A program made the translations under genes and the position numbers. The notes beneath the pieces are model-generated. The model worked only from the letters and a program-made list of their open reading frames with translations, was not told the origin of the DNA and ran no database searches. This document shows, one piece after another, positions 5,101 to 5,864 of a stretch of DNA of 5,864 bases (positions are counted from its first letter, which is position 1; the number at the start of each line of letters is the position of its first letter). Source of the DNA: CAZJGF01 sp964545665 (lineage in GTDB: Bacteria > Chloroflexota > Dehalococcoidia > GIF9 > AB-539-J10); assembly GCA_964545665.1 (NCBI GenBank), contig CAZJGF010000094.1:1-5864 (forward strand), written 5' to 3'.

Positions 5101-5562
5101 TCACCTCCTTCTAAGCTTAAGCGCTCGGTCGATTTCTCTTTCTGTGTCCCGGCGGGCAATAGCCTCACGTTTATCGTAAACTCTCTTCCCTTTGCCTACC
5201 CCCAACTCTAGCTTTGCTATTCCATGCTTAATGTATAACTTCAGTGGCACTAAGGTCAAGCCTCGCTGCACAACCTTGCCAGTGAGAGTATTGATTTCTT
5301 TTCTATGGAGCAGAAGCTTGCGGGGTCTTAGCGGCTCATGGGTATTGTAGCTGGCAGCGTCATAGGAGGCAATATGACTGTTGAGCAGCCAGAGCTCACC
5401 GTTTTCTGGCCTGGCATAGGCATCACCCAGGTTTACTCTTCCTTCCCTGATGGACTTAATCTCAGAACCCTTGAGCGCAATGCCAGCTTGAATGGTTTCC
5501 TGAATATGATAATCATGGTAAGCTTTGCGATTAACAGTGATAGTCCTGGAATCCTTTGCCAT
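5101..5562 (-). CDS. smpB: SsrA-binding protein SmpB
   Basis: SmpB binds the tRNA-like domain of tmRNA and brings it to stalled ribosomes, its C-terminal tail probing the empty mRNA channel. All family signatures are present in 153 residues, close to the usual 150-160: GIALKGSEIKSIREG (27-41) and HEPLRPRKLLLH (75-86), then GLTLVPLKLY (101-110), GKGKRVYDKRE (123-133) and the basic tail REIDRALKLRRR. The ATG at 5562 is forced, because an in-frame TAG lies 12 nt upstream. There is no Shine-Dalgarno, and a promoter -10 ends 6 nt before the ATG, so the mRNA may be leaderless. It is followed on the same strand by a 50-residue membrane protein gene and by ssrA, its RNA partner. Confidence 0.97.
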   Translation of the reverse strand: MAKDSRTITVNRKAYHDYHIQETIQAGIALKGSEIKSIREGRVNLGDAYARPENGELWLLNSHIASYDAASYNTHEPLRPRKLLLHRKEINTLTGKVVQRGLTLVPLKLYIKHGIAKLELGVGKGKRVYDKREAIARRDTEREIDRALKLRRR

Positions 5563-5568
5563 GTGGAA

Positions 5569-5597
5569 ATTCTACCACCGGGATGTGGAGGGAGCAA
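5569..5597 (-). promoter_or_regulatory. smpB promoter with extended -10, likely leaderless start
   Basis: TAGAAT (rc 5569-5574) preceded by TGG gives an extended -10. TTGCTC (rc 5592-5597) lies 17 bp further upstream as a weak -35. TTCCAC is all that separates the -10 from the smpB ATG, which places the expected transcription start at or beside the A of ATG. Confidence 0.55.
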
Positions 5598-5736
5598 TTT
5601 CTTCAGCTTGTTGCGAAATACTCGTTGAGAGGGGACGGGGCAGAGAAACTTTCCGGTAGATAATGACGTACTAGTACAATCTTGCTCTTCCCTCTTGACA
5701 GTTGATGGTATAACATTGCGGTTGTAGGAAATGAGG
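5598..5736. promoter_or_regulatory. divergent intergenic region with palindrome and plus-strand promoter elements
   Basis: It holds the control region between smpB (-) and the Panacea gene (+). GTACTAGTAC (5668-5677) is a perfect 10-bp palindrome and a possible operator. On the plus strand TATAAC (5709-5714) preceded by TGG is an extended -10. A TTGACA at 5695-5700 is only 8 bp from it, too close for a normal -35, so that pairing is uncertain. Confidence 0.4.
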
Positions 5737-5864
5737 ATGAATATCTACAGAAGGAAATTGCTGAACGCTGTACTTTTTTTTGCTAGTAATACGAAGCGGG
5801 TAAACCTTGGCAAACTTTCAAAGCTTCTCTACTTTCTTGACTTCATCCATTTTAACCAGACGGG
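5737..5864 (+). CDS. Panacea/SocA-like domain protein, 3' partial
   Basis: The frame runs from the ATG at 5737 to the window end, giving 42 residues. They read KLLNAVLFFASNTKRVNLGK and then LSKLLYFLDFIHFNQT, the N-terminal signature of Panacea (SocA-like, DUF4065) proteins, where LLYFLDFxHF is strongly conserved. Members act as antitoxins or accessory chaperone-like parts of toxin-antitoxin systems; SocA delivers the toxin SocB to ClpXP. AGGA (5726-5729) lies 7 nt before 5737 and favours this ATG over the one at 5731. A T8 run inside the frame (5772-5779) reads LFF. The gene is divergent from smpB; a partner toxin, if any, would lie beyond the window. Recognition is by motif on a fragment, so the domain call is good but the role is open. 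Confidence 0.8.
   Translation, partial: MNIYRRKLLNAVLFFASNTKRVNLGKLSKLLYFLDFIHFNQT

Noticed and set aside
4859..5179. 106-residue plus-strand ORF
   Set aside because: It is antisense to the ssrA 5' end, the 50-aa membrane gene and smpB; no start signal.
5338..5628. 96-residue plus-strand ORF over smpB
   Set aside because: It is a shadow frame of smpB with no ribosome-binding site.
5695..5714. TTGACA plus TATAAC as a standard sigma-70 promoter
   Set aside because: The spacing is only 8 bp instead of about 17; only the extended -10 is kept as a candidate.
1..5864. CRISPR array or tandem repeats
   Set aside because: No regularly spaced direct repeats were seen; the only clear direct repeat is the pair of ssrA ends.

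Overview
Bacterial chromosomal DNA of moderate GC. The right third carries the trans-translation pair smpB and ssrA (tmRNA), which fixes the domain as Bacteria. Frequent AGG/AGA and ATA codons, several TTG starts and strong AGGAGG ribosome-binding sites are seen. A GNAT/ADP-forming acyl-CoA synthetase fusion next to a universal-stress-protein remnant would fit a Chloroflexota/Dehalococcoidia-like or similar anaerobe. That placement is a guess and no feature here settles the phylum.

Layout. 1-2403 (+): 3' part of a large GNAT + acyl-CoA synthetase (ADP-forming) gene whose start lies outside the window. 2404-2838: a gene graveyard with a broken universal stress protein start and a single-HEAT-repeat fragment disrupted by stops or frameshifts. 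2838-3210 (+): two tandem genes for very small two-helix membrane proteins, closed by a GC-rich hairpin. 3278-4567: about 1.23 kb flanked by direct copies of the ssrA 3' end. The left copy is degenerate but keeps its own terminator-like hairpin, as expected for an element once integrated in ssrA. Inside are a frameshifted gene remnant, a third small two-helix membrane protein with a perfect Shine-Dalgarno, a doubtful reverse-strand ORF, a tRNA 3'-end-like scar and a long inverted repeat. No integrase is visible, so this is a relic or a very reduced element.

4505-5597 (-): an apparent smpB - small membrane protein - ssrA transcription unit. smpB has a promoter whose -10 lies 6 nt from the ATG, so it may be leaderless. 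Its stop codon is embedded in the Shine-Dalgarno of a 50-residue membrane protein, and the tmRNA follows with its own candidate promoter and a clear intrinsic terminator. The tmRNA encodes the tag ANEAVPIAA. 5737-5864 (+): the divergent start of a Panacea/SocA-like gene, a family of toxin-antitoxin antitoxin components, cut by the window end.

How the genes relate: SmpB and tmRNA rescue stalled ribosomes and tag the products for proteolysis. The synthetase converts acyl-CoA to acid plus ATP (or the reverse), and its GNAT domain may use the same acyl-CoA pool. Four unrelated-looking but similarly built two-helix mini membrane proteins are the least explained content of the window.
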